From Gymnopus androsaceus JB14 (Eukaryota; Basidiomycota; Agaricomycetes; Agaricales; Omphalotaceae): 64,000 nucleotides of DNA. The notes beneath the pieces were generated by a model. It had not been told where the DNA came from. It saw nothing but the letters and a program-made list of their open reading frames with translations, and made no database searches. Numbering within the stretch: the first letter of the stretch is position 1; each line of letters starts with the position of its first letter. The DNA lies in the NCBI GenBank assembly GCA_009733575.1, contig ML769421.1, positions 186,001 through 250,000 on the forward strand. Direction: 5' to 3'. Positions 1 through 10,969 of the stretch are shown here, one piece after another. Both the position numbers and the translations under genes were made by a program.

Positions 1-906
1 GTCAAGCTCCTACGCTTATGGGACTTCCTCGGAATTCCCCATAAGCAGTCGAAACAGGTCTGGGGCGAAACCCTGGCCATCATCGGTTTCGAAATCGACC
101 CAAACGAGTTGACCGTCACGTTGCCAGTCGAGAGCAAGGACGAACTGGTGGCGCAGGTCAGAAAGTTTGTTGATTCAGGGTCGCGCCGGAGGTCCCTCCA
201 GGAATGGCAACAACTGACCAGTTGGATCAATTGGTCCCTCAACGTTTTCCCTTTACTCCGTCCAGCTCTCTCAAATGTCTACGACAAGATGAAGGGGAAA
301 TCGGTACAGTCAGCCCAAATCTTCATCAACAAAGCTGTGAAGGACGACCTTACCTGGTTCGCGGAACGCGCCGAGGCTTCGTCTGGCGTGTTTCTCTTCG
401 CAACCTTAGATTGGGATCCACTCGAGGAATACGACCTCGTTATCTATGGCGACGCCTGTCTGGAGGGCATGGGATTCTGGGTACCAGATAAATCCCTGGG
501 CTTCTCAGGGAAAACCGACCAATCCTCCAAAACGGCACACCTTATATTCTATTGGGAAGCTCTCACCGTCCTTGCCGCTCTCACCTGGGTTGTCTCCTCA
601 CCAGAACGCAGAGGGACAGCAGAACGGCCCCTTCGCCTCACCTTTAGGTCCGACAGTTCAAATACAGTTGACATGTTCAACTCGTTACGAGCCCTCCCAA
701 AATATAACCCAATCCTCATTGCCGCAGTTGACATTCTGCTCGACTCGCATGTTGATTTGAGAGTGGTGCACATCCCCAGTACTCAGAACTCTGTCGCAGA
801 CGCACTATCACGATTCGACTATGCGACAGTACGCCGATTGCAGCCCAATATCACAATCCTCCCATTACAACCCCCTCAATTAACACTGGGGGCAAACAAA
901 AAATGA
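1..906 (+). CDS. Reverse transcriptase/RNase H polyprotein, C-terminal part
   Basis: The frame is open from base 1 to the TGA at 904-906, so this is the C-terminal ~301 residues of a longer protein. The RNase H-like fold shows as an acidic cluster: VIYGDAC (D about residue 150 of the visible part), the glutamate in FYWEALTV, and FRSDSSNTV. The end has the PSTQNSVADALSRF motif typical of retroelement RNase H domains. The protein would degrade the RNA strand of the RNA/DNA hybrid during reverse transcription. The stop overlaps the next start as ATGA, which suggests coupled translation of the recombinase. No internal stop is seen in the visible part. Confidence 0.85.
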   Translation, partial: VKLLRLWDFLGIPHKQSKQVWGETLAIIGFEIDPNELTVTLPVESKDELVAQVRKFVDSGSRRRSLQEWQQLTSWINWSLNVFPLLRPALSNVYDKMKGKSVQSAQIFINKAVKDDLTWFAERAEASSGVFLFATLDWDPLEEYDLVIYGDACLEGMGFWVPDKSLGFSGKTDQSSKTAHLIFYWEALTVLAALTWVVSSPERRGTAERPLRLTFRSDSSNTVDMFNSLRALPKYNPILIAAVDILLDSHVDLRVVHIPSTQNSVADALSRFDYATVRRLQPNITILPLQPPQLTLGANKK

Positions 907-1889
907 ACCTTGCATCTTCATCGGCCAGGCAGCCTGCTCGAAGGCCCTGGTCCAGAGAGGAGCTCATAAGGGGTCGTAACATTGCGTTAGGCCTTGCTAC
1001 AGATGCCTCCTCTCAAAACACCTACAACTCCCATCTGAATTCTTACATTGCTTTCTGCTCGATGCACTCTTTCCCACTTGACCCCACCCCGGACACCCTA
1101 TTGTTTTTCACCGTCTACATGTCCCACCACATCAAACCCCGTTCCGTTGGATCGTATCTCTCGGGGATATGCGACCGACTAGAAATCTACTACCCAGAAG
1201 CCTGCCAGAACCGAAATTCACCACTGGTAAAGAAGACTCTATCGGGCATGAAAAAACTTCGCAGTAAACCTGTACGCAGAAAGCAACCCCTCACTCGGAA
1301 ACACCTCCTTGATATTGAAAACTCCATCACCGCTTTCTCGCCATATGATAACGTCTTATTCGCCATCATGCTCATCACAGGGACGTGCGGGTTATTGCGT
1401 CTTGGCGAGCTCACGCTGCCAGACAACCCTGCCATCCGGAATTTCCGAAAAATCACGTTGCGAGAGTCGATCGAGTTTTTAGACAACGATGGTTTCTCGT
1501 TCTGGCTCCCATACCACAAAGCCGACCGCCTCTTTGAAGGGAATCGCATAGTTATTCTCCCCAAGTGGAATCTCCACCCCCTTCGACTCTTCAAACACTA
1601 CCTTCAGCTCCGCGACGACCGCTTCCCTTTCCATCCACACCTCTGGGTCAATAGTAACGGCTCTGTGCCCACCAGGTCCTGGTTCATGCGCAGGTTGCGT
1701 GCCATCGAACCCGATTCTCGCTGGGCAGGCCAGTCCATGCGCGCTGGAGGAGCTACAGCAATGGCCGAGGATGGAGACCCGCCACAAGCAATCCAAGCCG
1801 CTGGGAGGTGGGCATCCGAGACCTTCCAGATCTACATATGCAAAAACCCATTCGTTTTGAACGCCATGCTCGCCGGTCGCCGCCAATGA
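903..1889 (+). CDS. Tyrosine recombinase of the retroelement
   Basis: An intact 328-residue frame starts at 903, overlapping the previous stop as ATGA. The N-terminal part (about residues 30-130) looks like a SAM-like core-binding domain with the SQNTYNSHLNSY segment. The catalytic part (about 135-325) has the first Arg in GLLRLGEL, the second Arg in SMRAGGATAMAEDG (the usual His is replaced, as is common in fungal copies), a GRWAS motif and a late Tyr in FQIYICKNPF as the candidate nucleophile. It would integrate the circular cDNA of the element. An intact frame suggests the element was active recently. A Crypton recombinase is less likely because of the linked RT/RNase H frame. Confidence 0.85.
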   Translation: MNLASSSARQPARRPWSREELIRGRNIALGLATDASSQNTYNSHLNSYIAFCSMHSFPLDPTPDTLLFFTVYMSHHIKPRSVGSYLSGICDRLEIYYPEACQNRNSPLVKKTLSGMKKLRSKPVRRKQPLTRKHLLDIENSITAFSPYDNVLFAIMLITGTCGLLRLGELTLPDNPAIRNFRKITLRESIEFLDNDGFSFWLPYHKADRLFEGNRIVILPKWNLHPLRLFKHYLQLRDDRFPFHPHLWVNSNGSVPTRSWFMRRLRAIEPDSRWAGQSMRAGGATAMAEDGDPPQAIQAAGRWASETFQIYICKNPFVLNAMLAGRRQ

Positions 1890-2359
1890 CCTAAACCACA
1901 TCTTCCGAATCACCAGTAGCCCTATAGCACTAGTTTCGGTCTTTCTTGGCCTTTCCTTCCCTCTTTTTCTTGCATCGTACCTCCCAGTACTCCTCCGCAA
2001 TACAAAAACGGCCCTTTGGGTCGGTTTCACTGGCTAAACACCTGGACACGGGTTCGAACCTGAATGATTGGTCGGGCTTAAACGTAGAGTTTACGCAAGA
2101 CTAATAGTAGGTGAGTTTAGTTCTCAGTATCCTCCCCCGCACCTCGCTAAGACCTTTTCCTACCTTCAGGATTCATGGGTCCGCCTACCTGTAGTTGAAA
2201 AGGTCGCTTAGCAGTGCTCTTTCTAGACCTCTCAGTCTAGAACCAATCGGTGAAGTAGTTTCTCTTACTCAAGTCTGTCCTCTCCTCCGTCGACTGGCGT
2301 GTATACGCCGTTACCAGTATATATCTTTACTTGACCGTTTCGACTTTTTTCCTACCTCT

Positions 2360-2471
2360 CTCTTTTCTCTCCTCACTCTTCGTACTAGGTATGAAAAAAG
2401 TACTCTATATTTCCTATACTTACTTACAAGTTTCTTTCTTTCTCTTTTCTCTCCTCACTCTTCGTACTAGG
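2360..2471. repeat. Direct repeat of 30 bases in the retroelement 3' region
   Basis: A 30-base pyrimidine-rich motif ending in TTCGTACTAGG occurs without mismatch at 2360-2389 and 2442-2471, separated by 52 bases. DIRS/Ngaro elements carry split direct repeats at their ends (A1-B1-A2-B2), so this pair is a candidate for the downstream part of that structure. The 5' partner is outside the window, so the assignment cannot be tested here. Confidence 0.6.
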
Positions 2472-2649
2472 GTACAAGAATCGTCGTTGCCCACCCCAAT
2501 TGAAAACTATGGAAACCAAAGGCCTAGGCCGAAAAGAATATAGGCCTTAATTCATTTCGCATAGCCCCCCATTCATTTGCGGGCCAAATAAACACAACAA
2601 AAATTTCGGCTGACACCCAGAACCTAATGCAACAGGCAATACACCTTCG

Positions 2650-2950
2650 AAAAAAAATTCCTCAGTTTCGATGCTGACATATCATACTGCTCGGTACAGC
2701 TCGCACTGGAGGAAAAAGCTCCGAGGACATGAGCTTCAATTCGAAAGGCATAGTAGGCTTTCAATAAGCTTTCCGGGAGTGGCGACCGCGGAGGTCCTGG
2801 AGACACCCTTCCTACACATGCCGGATTCCTGGAGCAAGAAAAATGCACCAGAATACTCTCATTATCATTCCGACCCGGGGAATCGAACCTCGGCCTATCG
2901 CGCCCAGACAGTCCGCTCATGAGAGGCGATATGATTTCCATTAACACACA
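2650..2950 (-). other. Possible tRNA-derived SINE or tRNA remnant
   Basis: On the minus strand a perfect Pol III B-box (GGTTCGATTCC) lies at about 2880-2890, inside a plausible T-arm whose 3' side (GGGTC) can pair with GACCC near 2933-2938, as an acceptor stem would. Downstream on the minus strand are about 220 bases without coding signal, then a run of eight T (2650-2657), a Pol III terminator. A convincing D-arm and anticodon arm could not be folded by hand, so this is not called as a functional tRNA. A tRNA head, unrelated body and T-run are the layout of a SINE. Confidence 0.3.
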
Positions 2951-4114
2951 GCTGGGTCCACCTTTCTTGTGGTTGTTACAGCTTACAAGCTCACTTGCTT
3001 CCTCGCAAGTCGCAACGGCGTTTCGAGTTGTTAGTACATCGAAGTTTTGTTCATTGTTCATATTCATACGTTCATATCCGTATCGGATAAGTTGCATTGT
3101 TAGCTAAAGGTACATCATCGTAAGTATTTAGGTGGGTAGGCCTGAGGGTAGGTCAGGTAGTCAACAAGTAAGGTAAGGTAAAGTACTGTTAAGTAAGTAA
3201 GAGTACTATGTATGTATATGCGATGGGATATAGATATGGATATGAGTGTCGAGTGGTATACAGTATACAGTGATAGATATCAGTATTATTGGATGGATGT
3301 TGGATGATGATGACAGCGCATACGCAAGTAAGACGACGAAATCGAGACCAAGACTGTTCGGGGAAGGTACGGAGAGAAAGAGAAAAAATAAATCCAGTAG
3401 AGTGAGTACTGGAGAGCAGCTGATAAATATATGTGAAAAGGACAAAAGATAAAAAAAAACAGAAAAATAATAATTTGGGAGCAAGAAGGCGACGTTATAA
3501 CAATGTCGGAATTCGAAAAGAGAATTCGGAAATGCAAGAACGGGGGGTAGCGCAATTAAAGAAACAACAATGCATACTGTGCACGCAGGTAGAGTCAAGA
3601 AAATGCAAAACAAATACAATGGAAAGGAAAGATACTTTTTCTTCTTCTTCTTCATTTCCCCGCCTTGCATACTGCGCAGTACGCACTACACATTATCCCG
3701 CCACATCACATCCCAACTCCGCATCTTCCGAATCCTTTTCCCGTCCCTGTATCCCCGAGGCATCTACCTCGACCTCGACCTCGCTTTGACTTTGTAAACC
3801 AAGAGCTTCAAAAGTCCAGAGTACGGGAACCGCCTCCCACATAGTAACACACACCACACACCCAAAATGATCCACGATCCAAAGAACGAACGAAGTGGAG
3901 TTTGACTGGACGTTGATAGACAATCCCATAATCGGTAATCGATGGTCATGTCGCCTCGTTCGTTGGTGGAGCTGGAGCTGAAGCACTGAAGCTCGGACGG
4001 GCATGGTGCCTTTTTTCCTATATATAGGCATGAACAACAAGGGCCTTCTTCCCCTTCCCCTCCTCTCATTCCTCCCCACTCAACTCATCCCCTTCCCCCC
4101 TCCCATACTGAAAC
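2951..4114. other. Intergenic, low-complexity
   Basis: No gene is recognised. 3110-3250 is a degenerate GTAAG/GTAAGTA simple-sequence tract, 3430-3480 is A-rich, and 3620-3660 is a short CTT run. Reading frames here are compositional artefacts. Confidence 0.5.
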
Positions 4115-6189
4115 CTAGAAGAAAGGACTACTACTCGCGCCCCCCTGTCCCATCTGTCTCCTCGGAACCACAATCCTCAACATATCACCATCAAACTCGG
4201 CCCTAACACCCACCAAGTCCGCATCGTACCCGAAACTGATGCGGCGTTCGAAATGGCCTCCTTGGGGGGCTTGGGGTTGGGGTCCAACCATTGGAGGATG
4301 AGGTGCGTCATTATTCGTGGTACCAGTTTGACCTGACGCAGATTCGGACTGTGTAGATGGGAGAGGAGTCGTAGTTTGAGTCTGGCGAGCTGAACTATCC
4401 GGCCAGGAATCAGCAACGACGTGAAGAATTCGACGCCGTTTGGTCGCTAGTGTTCTATGGAGAAAGTCAGTATGTGCTTGCGATAAAACGAATGTAAGCG
4501 AAGAGCTCCAACGAAGGTACTTACATCCCATCCCGCTTGAATCCCGGCAACCTGATATTCAACCTATATTCTGCTGGAGTCGTTTCTACCTCTATCCACG
4601 AGTCGGCGGGGGGAGGCATGTGTGAGAGGAAGGGAGCGTAGGGTGGGATTGGATTATACGGGTTAGAGTTTGGACCACCGGTATTACTGCGATTTAGGTA
4701 GGAATTATTGGAGGGAAGAGCAGCTGAAGGTGGATTGGAATTGGTACTGTTGGCAAGAAAATCACTAGGAACGCTCCTTCTCGTCCGGCTTGGAGGTAGG
4801 ACGGGAGGTAAATCACTTGCGTTTGTGATTCGTGGTATTGGTGCTTCCGCTGTAGCCGTATTTGCATTCGTACCCGTAGCCGTACCCATATTCGCTGTCA
4901 TACTTGTATTCGAACTCTCCGTCGTCGTCTGCGTGCCACCGGCATACACACCTCCCATATTCGGCGGCGGATTAGGCGGCGGAAGTATCGTCGGTGGTTC
5001 AGGCGGAGGATACCCAGCGGTTGATGCTATGATGGAAGGCGGTTTTCGACGTAATGCCGTTCCACTATCGTAGGTGTAATCGTCGGGGTCGTAGGACGAC
5101 GACGGAGGTCTGGAAGGCGGAGTCGATTGCGGGGGTTGAGAATGAAAAGCCCTCGCGCGTATACTAGGCATGTTGGGATTACCCGAACCTGGATTCGGCG
5201 GAGGAGATCGAAAGAGTTTGGGCGGTGAAGGAGACCGAGTGTCAGGTGCTGAAGGGAGGGTTCCGGAGCTGCTGCCGCTGCTACTGCCAGGCCTGGAGCT
5301 GGTACGATCTGCACTAGTCGTACTACTAGAACTCGACTCGGCCTGGGCTTCCTCCGGCACCCTACTCCTGGCGACTTCACCTACCAACTTGGCCACCTCT
5401 CCGACCTTTGGTAACGTGTGAAATGGGATTTGCGCAGGGAGAGGTAAGGAGGCGGACGAAGACCTATCGACATCTCGATTTGAACTGGGATTGGCTCCGA
5501 GCGCGAGTGTAGTGAGATATTCGTTTCCGGTGTCCTCTGTTCTCGACCTGCTTAGTCTTGGCGCATTCACAACCTCCTCGCCAGAACCGGACGAACTCGA
5601 ATGCGGTAACGAGTATGGTCTTGGAAACGGGTGAATCTGCGAAGTAGTGGGTAGCAGACCATGCGTTTCATATAGATGCCCTGCGCCAGAAGCAGCAGCC
5701 GAGTTGGTATGCGGTGGAGTTGGGACTCCCTGCGTCGAAAGCGACAACTTGGGCAATTGTTTATCAACCAGAGTCCATTCACTCCCGTCCTCTTCCTCGA
5801 ATACCGGCGTGAAATTACCGTGGTTATCTCTTAGCTTCTCTTTCTGCTGAGAAGCAAAGGACTTTTGATTATTCCTCGGACTCTGAGGCTTATCCCGTTT
5901 GACATCAAAGTAGCTATACTCCTGCCCTCCGCCGCTCCGAGAAGCAGATGGAGAAGGCAATGGAACCTCTCTCGGTGAGTCGAAAGACGCATGTCGCTTC
6001 GAGTAAGAGGGTACACGGGCGGGTGGGGAGGGTCGGCGGCCTACAATGCAATAATTAGTATACGCAAGTTGACATTATTACTCAGCACTCACCTCGAGAA
6101 AGCACAGAATATCCTTTGTCTTTGTCTTTATCCTTTGAATCCCGCTCCCTACTGGGCCCAGCAATATTTGTAGTGGCAGTAGAAGCCAT
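4115..6189 (-). CDS. Hsp20/alpha-crystallin domain protein with long disordered N-terminus
   Basis: Three exons fit: 6189-6093, 6040-4525 and 4454-4115, with GT-AG introns of 52 and 70 bases; joined they give 650 residues. Residues 1 to about 510 are low-complexity, rich in Ser, Pro, Asn and Gly. An alpha-crystallin domain occupies about 511-645: DSWIEVETTPAEYRLNIRLP just before the second intron, TLATKRRRILHVVADSW just after it, then about 40 disordered residues, then ISFGYDADLVGVRAEFDGDM and LRIVVPRR near the C-terminus. So the fold is split by an insertion. Small heat-shock proteins hold unfolding clients in the cytosol or nucleus. At 650 residues it is far longer than a classical sHsp (about 150-220), so a scaffold or regulatory role is possible. 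The ATG at 6189 was chosen because the first exon joins in frame by good splice sites. Confidence 0.8.
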
Positions 6190-8594
6190 TACTGCTAACA
6201 GTCGTTTGACGAGCCAGTTTCAATTGAGCGTCGTGAAGGGAATATAATCCAAATAATGTCGATCAATAAATGACAATGTCCAGATACTGAATGAGTATTG
6301 AGGTCCAAAGGCTGAATGAGGCACTCAAACTGAGTACTGAGCCTCAAGAGTTATGGTGGTTCGTTGTTTGTTCGTTAGATGGTAGTGGAAGAGAAACGAA
6401 GAAATAGGTGGAGCTTATTTACACCGACTCTGCGGCCGGCCTCGCCGCCGTTTACTTGGTATGATGTCATTGGTACCAGCTACGCCTCGCGCAGCCTAGA
6501 TTAATTTATGTTGCTGTATATTATTTCGTCGTTGCTCTTCGGAAATTACTATAGCTACATATATCCTCCTGAGTCCTGGGTCCAAGTCGAGTCGAGCCCA
6601 AAGTCGAGGGAGGTTCAAATTTTGAGTTTTACTGTACATTGTACTCCACTGATTCATGATGATTTCAATGATTAAAACCAAATGAAACACCTTGGAGCAA
6701 AATTGAATCCACTATACACGGTACTGCCAAAAAAACTGGCTGGCAGGCATCGAATACGGATCCGAGGAGGTACCCTGCCATACACTAGAACCAGTAACTC
6801 GAACTACCACCAGATTTTTTCCATATTATGGAGCAATTATGGAGTGAGCATTATGGAGTGAGCATTCATCAAGCATTCGCACACCATACAGTCTTACTGT
6901 ACAGATCGTCAGTCAGTATGTATCATGGTCCGCCGAGGGGAGACCACTTAATTGTGACGACGGTCAGATAGGGTCAGATTCAATAGAAGTAGCACACTAT
7001 GAATTGTAATTCAACGCAAGCTAGTAAGACTAGTTTATGTATAGACTTTGAAGAGGAACATGGCGCATTCCAATAGGCTCAGGCTATTCCTCGAGAATGT
7101 ATTGCAGTAACGCCGCAGTCAATTTCCCCAAGTTTCTGACTGTATCGGATGGAATTGACGACATTATTATTACTAGTCGGTTAGACTTGGACTCGGATTC
7201 GCAGAGTCGGAGTGCATACCTAAAGCATAATAACCTGAAGAAAGAAAGACTCGAAGCGAGGAGCGCACAGTGGCATACGCAGTTCAATAAGGAACAGGCC
7301 CACGCTGGCCCAGCCCTCTGGGTACAATTTATACGCCAGAACCATTGCTCCGTTTTCTCTCATTAGTCTTCCGAGCGTTTTCTCCCTTGAATTGGAGGTA
7401 GCTGAGCAGGATTTTGAAGAATCGTAAGTAAAGAGTGCGAAGCGGTTCACGATATCTACTCTGCGAAGCCTAAAAGAATTCCAAGGAATTTGTACGCGTA
7501 GGAATGATAGCCCCTGATAGCCTGTATTCGTGGGATTCTGTTACTGGTCGTAACTTGAATTGGGGCACTGTGAAGCATGATGAACAGAGCAAACGGAGGT
7601 TTGTAGTAATAGAACAATCATAAGTCGTCGAAGCTGCCAGTGAAGCTTTAGGAGAATCTGAAGTTATACGGAGAGAATCAGAGAGCGAAGGCAGTGTGTG
7701 ATGGATCCGAGTGGATCTGAACGTGAACCTCCGAAACATGTACAAACGATTGAACGATTGATTGAACCATCACAGAGTGAAACGAATTGCTGCTCAGGTC
7801 AAGTTCAGGTAATGAAAACGATGCCGTAGACATCTAAGTGATCCGAGTTCAGCAAGACTTGAGACGCGGAAAGAGAGAGAGAGCTGAATATAAGCGCCGG
7901 TCGTGTGCCGCGATTGTTTTTTCTTTTTAAATATCCGACAAACCAAATCATTACGTAGGCTCACGCTCCAAAAGCTCGAAGGCAAAGGAATTGGATAGTT
8001 TCATAGGAAGACTTGGACGCTTGTGAAGAAGAAGAGATCTCGAATCGTAATTCAACGAGGTGAGTTTTTGGGCTCGTTTCGTGCAGTTTCTTCCATGGTT
8101 TAATTCACTTTCACTGAGCGAATGAGTATGAACCCCAGCTGATACTGACGACTATGCTTTCTAGATCATTCCGCTTCTTTATGTTCAGTCGACTCGAATC
8201 GGACAATCATCGATTCCGATGCTTTGAAAAGTCCATCCAACGCGATCGCGTTGAGGCTTGCCGGCTGTCTTTACTCCAAATCCAACATCAGGAATTTCCG
8301 GCCTCCATACACTCCCTCATCTACCCATACTACATGAACGGTGTTTTGTTCCACAAACCGACCGAGGATGCGACGACCAATGATGGATGTTCAGTACTTC
8401 GGTGAGCGCCAAGTCAAGCTGCCGGCGTATCCGGCAGGAGCCTAGATTTATATCATGCATGTTTATAGTTCACTATAACCAGCAATCAGAGTCGATATGG
8501 AACTACCAATATGATCTATGGATATTTCATATTCGTAGTCTCCATAGTCATCTATAGCTGCTGTCGTATCACATCGGACGACTAGAATATCATC
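6190..8594. other. Intergenic region, no gene recognised
   Basis: No frame here matches a family I know. Small repeats are visible: a doubled TGGAGTGAGCATTATGGAG-type motif around 6833-6866 and short imperfect repeats at 6280-6350. Frames at 7097-7366, 7470-7745 and 8154-8405 lack recognisable domains and convincing splice context; they are left unannotated. Confidence 0.4.
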
Positions 8595-8633
8595 AAGTCT
8601 CGCTTCACCCTAATCATCACTCTTGAACCCACA

Positions 8634-9072
8634 ATGGCTCAAATCAGAGAACACCTACGCTCTCGTATTCTCGCTTATACTGCGATGGCCTGGCCGCTCT
8701 TCTGGGTTTTCCTCGATTGGAAAACGACAGAATCCAAAACCCTTCTCATTTTTTGCAGTTTCTGGCAGTCGTATACTGGTTTCATATTCCTTCTTGGGAC
8801 GCCACTTCAACCTCGCTGGTTCGCACTTGCTCTTTGTTTTGGCTATTGTTATGCGGGGTGGTTTGGTATGTGCATCTACGCTACTGGTGTAATTACTCAT
8901 TCTCAAAGGTTGAACAGGCCCAATTCCCAAAACTTTCGCTGAATTAGACCAGGCCCACCTATTGTACCTTGCTGGTAGTTTTATCTTTGCAGTGGCAATG
9001 GCTCTATGGGATGCGAGCCATGCGTTGGATGCAAACACCTCGACGGAGAATTGTGCAAGTGAAAAAGTGTAG
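8634..9072 (+). CDS. Small multi-pass membrane protein of a local repeat family (copy A)
   Basis: Two exons, 8634-8865 and 8918-9072, joined by a GTATGT...CAG intron of 52 bases, give a 128-residue protein ending at TAG 9070-9072. Four hydrophobic stretches are visible: residues about 10-28 (AYTAMAWPLFWVFL), 38-56 (LLIFCSFWQSYTGFIFLLG), 62-78 (FALALCFGYCYAGWFG) and 91-108 (LLYLAGSFIFAVAMALW). The C-terminus is hydrophilic. I do not recognise the family. Support for a real gene comes from two related copies in this window (26727-26817 and 30753-31167): copy C keeps exon 2 open with mostly third-position changes, a sign of past protein-level selection. Confidence 0.6.
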
Positions 9073-10363
9073 CTGGCGATTTCAGTGAGCCCCTTTTTTC
9101 TGTTTAAAGTATTGTGTCTGTTGCTGACGGGTTCGTAGATTCTGAGTTGACTCATCTGGTTTCTTTACATTGTTCATCGAGCCTGTATACTGTATTGTAA
9201 ACGGAGTAACCGAGTTCAGATAGATATATCACAAGTTAGATCTCACCCACTCAAGCCATCCCGCGTACATCGCGCGGCGCAAGTGCCCCAGATAGCTCAG
9301 AGCTGTTGAAAAAGGTCCGAGATCGAGGGTCTCGATTTAATAATCAATTGCTTCATCCGCGTAGAAGACACTAGTGAGTACCTCCGTTCGATATCTTGCT
9401 GTGCTACGAAACTCAACATTGATTTTTGAATATGCTTCGGGCGTGAATCTCCAGCTAGAGATGATAGAAGATAGTTGTTGTGGGTCTACTCCTTGCTCAC
9501 AAACATAAGCACGCAAACAACAGCCCAGGGAAGGGAGTAGCGGGGTGATCGCCTGACTGATAGTGGAAGATAGTAAATCTGAATTCTGGCTTTGGCAGGA
9601 TATTATCACTAGTAGTTGGACATGCGGCGGCGCTGGTAAAGGAAATAGCGTACCCTGCATGTAATGTACCACGCTGGTTTGCGTTAGTTTGCCTACGAGA
9701 GGAAGGACTCTGTGCGCCGTGGACCAGTCATTTTAAATCTGACTCGGTTATTCTCTAATCTTCTACAGGACCAAAACGAATGGAAATTGCCTAGTCGGAA
9801 TTCACATCCTTCCTTATTTATATACCGCATCGTGCGCTGATTAAACTAGTGTCCAATGTCCCCAGCACCGTATCGATCAGTTGGGAATGACAGGTGTCAG
9901 GAAGCAATTAGAATGGTCAAGCAATGGTCAGCCTACAGCAACCTACAGGACCTCATAGGACTCCATAACATTCCATACTGACACTGTGCTGTGCTGTGGC
10001 TGAAGCTTCTATACTCACTGTAGTGTTCACCCAGGTTTTGCTGATGCTAGTACTCCGTGTTGGTACATTTAGCCAGTAATCTTTTTTTTTAAGTTCTCGG
10101 AGGTTCTCAGTGTCGTGCAAGCTGTCGTACTAGCAACTGGTGGCTGGTACTGAATATGAAATTGATTCATATTGCTCGGAGAAGTTCCCACACGTTCCCA
10201 CAAGGCTCCCATGTCAATCATTCCAATTTCCAGGGGAACATGTCATTTTATAGTTCTGTCCAAAAGGTGCGCTTGCTATACTAGATCCTATAAGTATCAT
10301 AAAGATGCGACAGTGCGATACTCAGCTCTTATCTACAACCACCATTATCTCATTGAAGTATTC
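9073..10363. other. 3' flank of copy A, duplicated at 26.8-27.5 kb
   Basis: From 9073 to about 9460 the sequence aligns by eye with the stretch downstream of copy B (26818-27460); shared landmarks include the TTCATCGAGCCTGT and GAAGACACTAGTGAG stretches. The duplicated unit is therefore longer than the coding region. 9470-10026 holds no recognised gene. Confidence 0.5.
10027..10046. repeat. Solo terminal repeat of the CATCAGCAAAACC family
   Basis: The right-hand terminus CCAGGTTTTGCTGATG ends at 10046 and matches the ends of the elements at 10970-11772 and 26900-27172. No left terminus is seen upstream, so this is a truncated or very diverged copy. Short CTGTG and CCTACAG repeats at 9925-10010 may be its subterminal array. 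Confidence 0.5.
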
Positions 10364-10969
10364 ATGGCATTCTCCGGAGCTTATGACTTTGTGCTTCATG
10401 ATTGCAACTTCAATAATTACTGCATTCACAACAATACTATCCACACTTATTATCAAGGTGAACTTGGTCATATAGTATCAGTAAATGCTGAATATTACCT
10501 CTAGCTTGTGATACTTTTAAAAAGAAACTTCGTGAAGAGCTCAAACCTATTGATGGTGCTGGCCTTCAAACAGATAAGATCTGCTTGGAGGATACCCGGG
10601 TGGAAATCATCAACAAAGTACTAAAATGGATTTACAACTCAGATAACAATTTCCCCCAAGTATTCTTCCTTGTTGGAGAGGCTGGGACAGGCAAATCTAC
10701 TATTAGTCATACAATTGGGAACAGGCTCAAACATCATGACTGTACTGTGTCCATGTTCTGTTTTAACCGCGCCTTTGCTGCTGAACATACTCCCAAAAAA
10801 GCATTAAAGGACCATTGCTTATAACCTTGGAATTGGCCATTCCATATTTGGGAAATACCTGGTAAATGAAGTAGAGGCTGATTTGGCATGTTATAATATC
10901 AGGGAGCTATGGGATACTCTCATTGTGAATCCTGGAAACATGGTCCAATCATCTCAACCCATAGTCATT

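Larger units (their letters stand above)
1..2543 (+). mobile_element. DIRS/Ngaro-type tyrosine-recombinase retrotransposon, 3' part
   Basis: The window opens inside a retroelement. Two overlapping reading frames (end of the reverse transcriptase/RNase H polyprotein, then a tyrosine recombinase) are followed by about 650 bases of non-coding 3' sequence with a repeated 30-base motif. This order (RT-RNase H, then recombinase instead of an integrase) is that of DIRS/Ngaro elements, which integrate through a circular intermediate and make no target duplication. The 5' part, including gag and most of RT, lies outside the window. The right boundary is not certain; I place it near the end of the pyrimidine-rich repeat zone. 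Confidence 0.8.

Noticed and set aside
2040..2070. Pol III B-box-like GGTTCGAACC in the retroelement 3' region
   Set aside because: No T-arm or acceptor pairing and no upstream A-box; the motif is a short palindrome likely present by chance.
3206..3797. Several overlapping hydrophobic or Ser-rich frames
   Set aside because: They lie in simple-sequence DNA, have no domains, and overlap on both strands.
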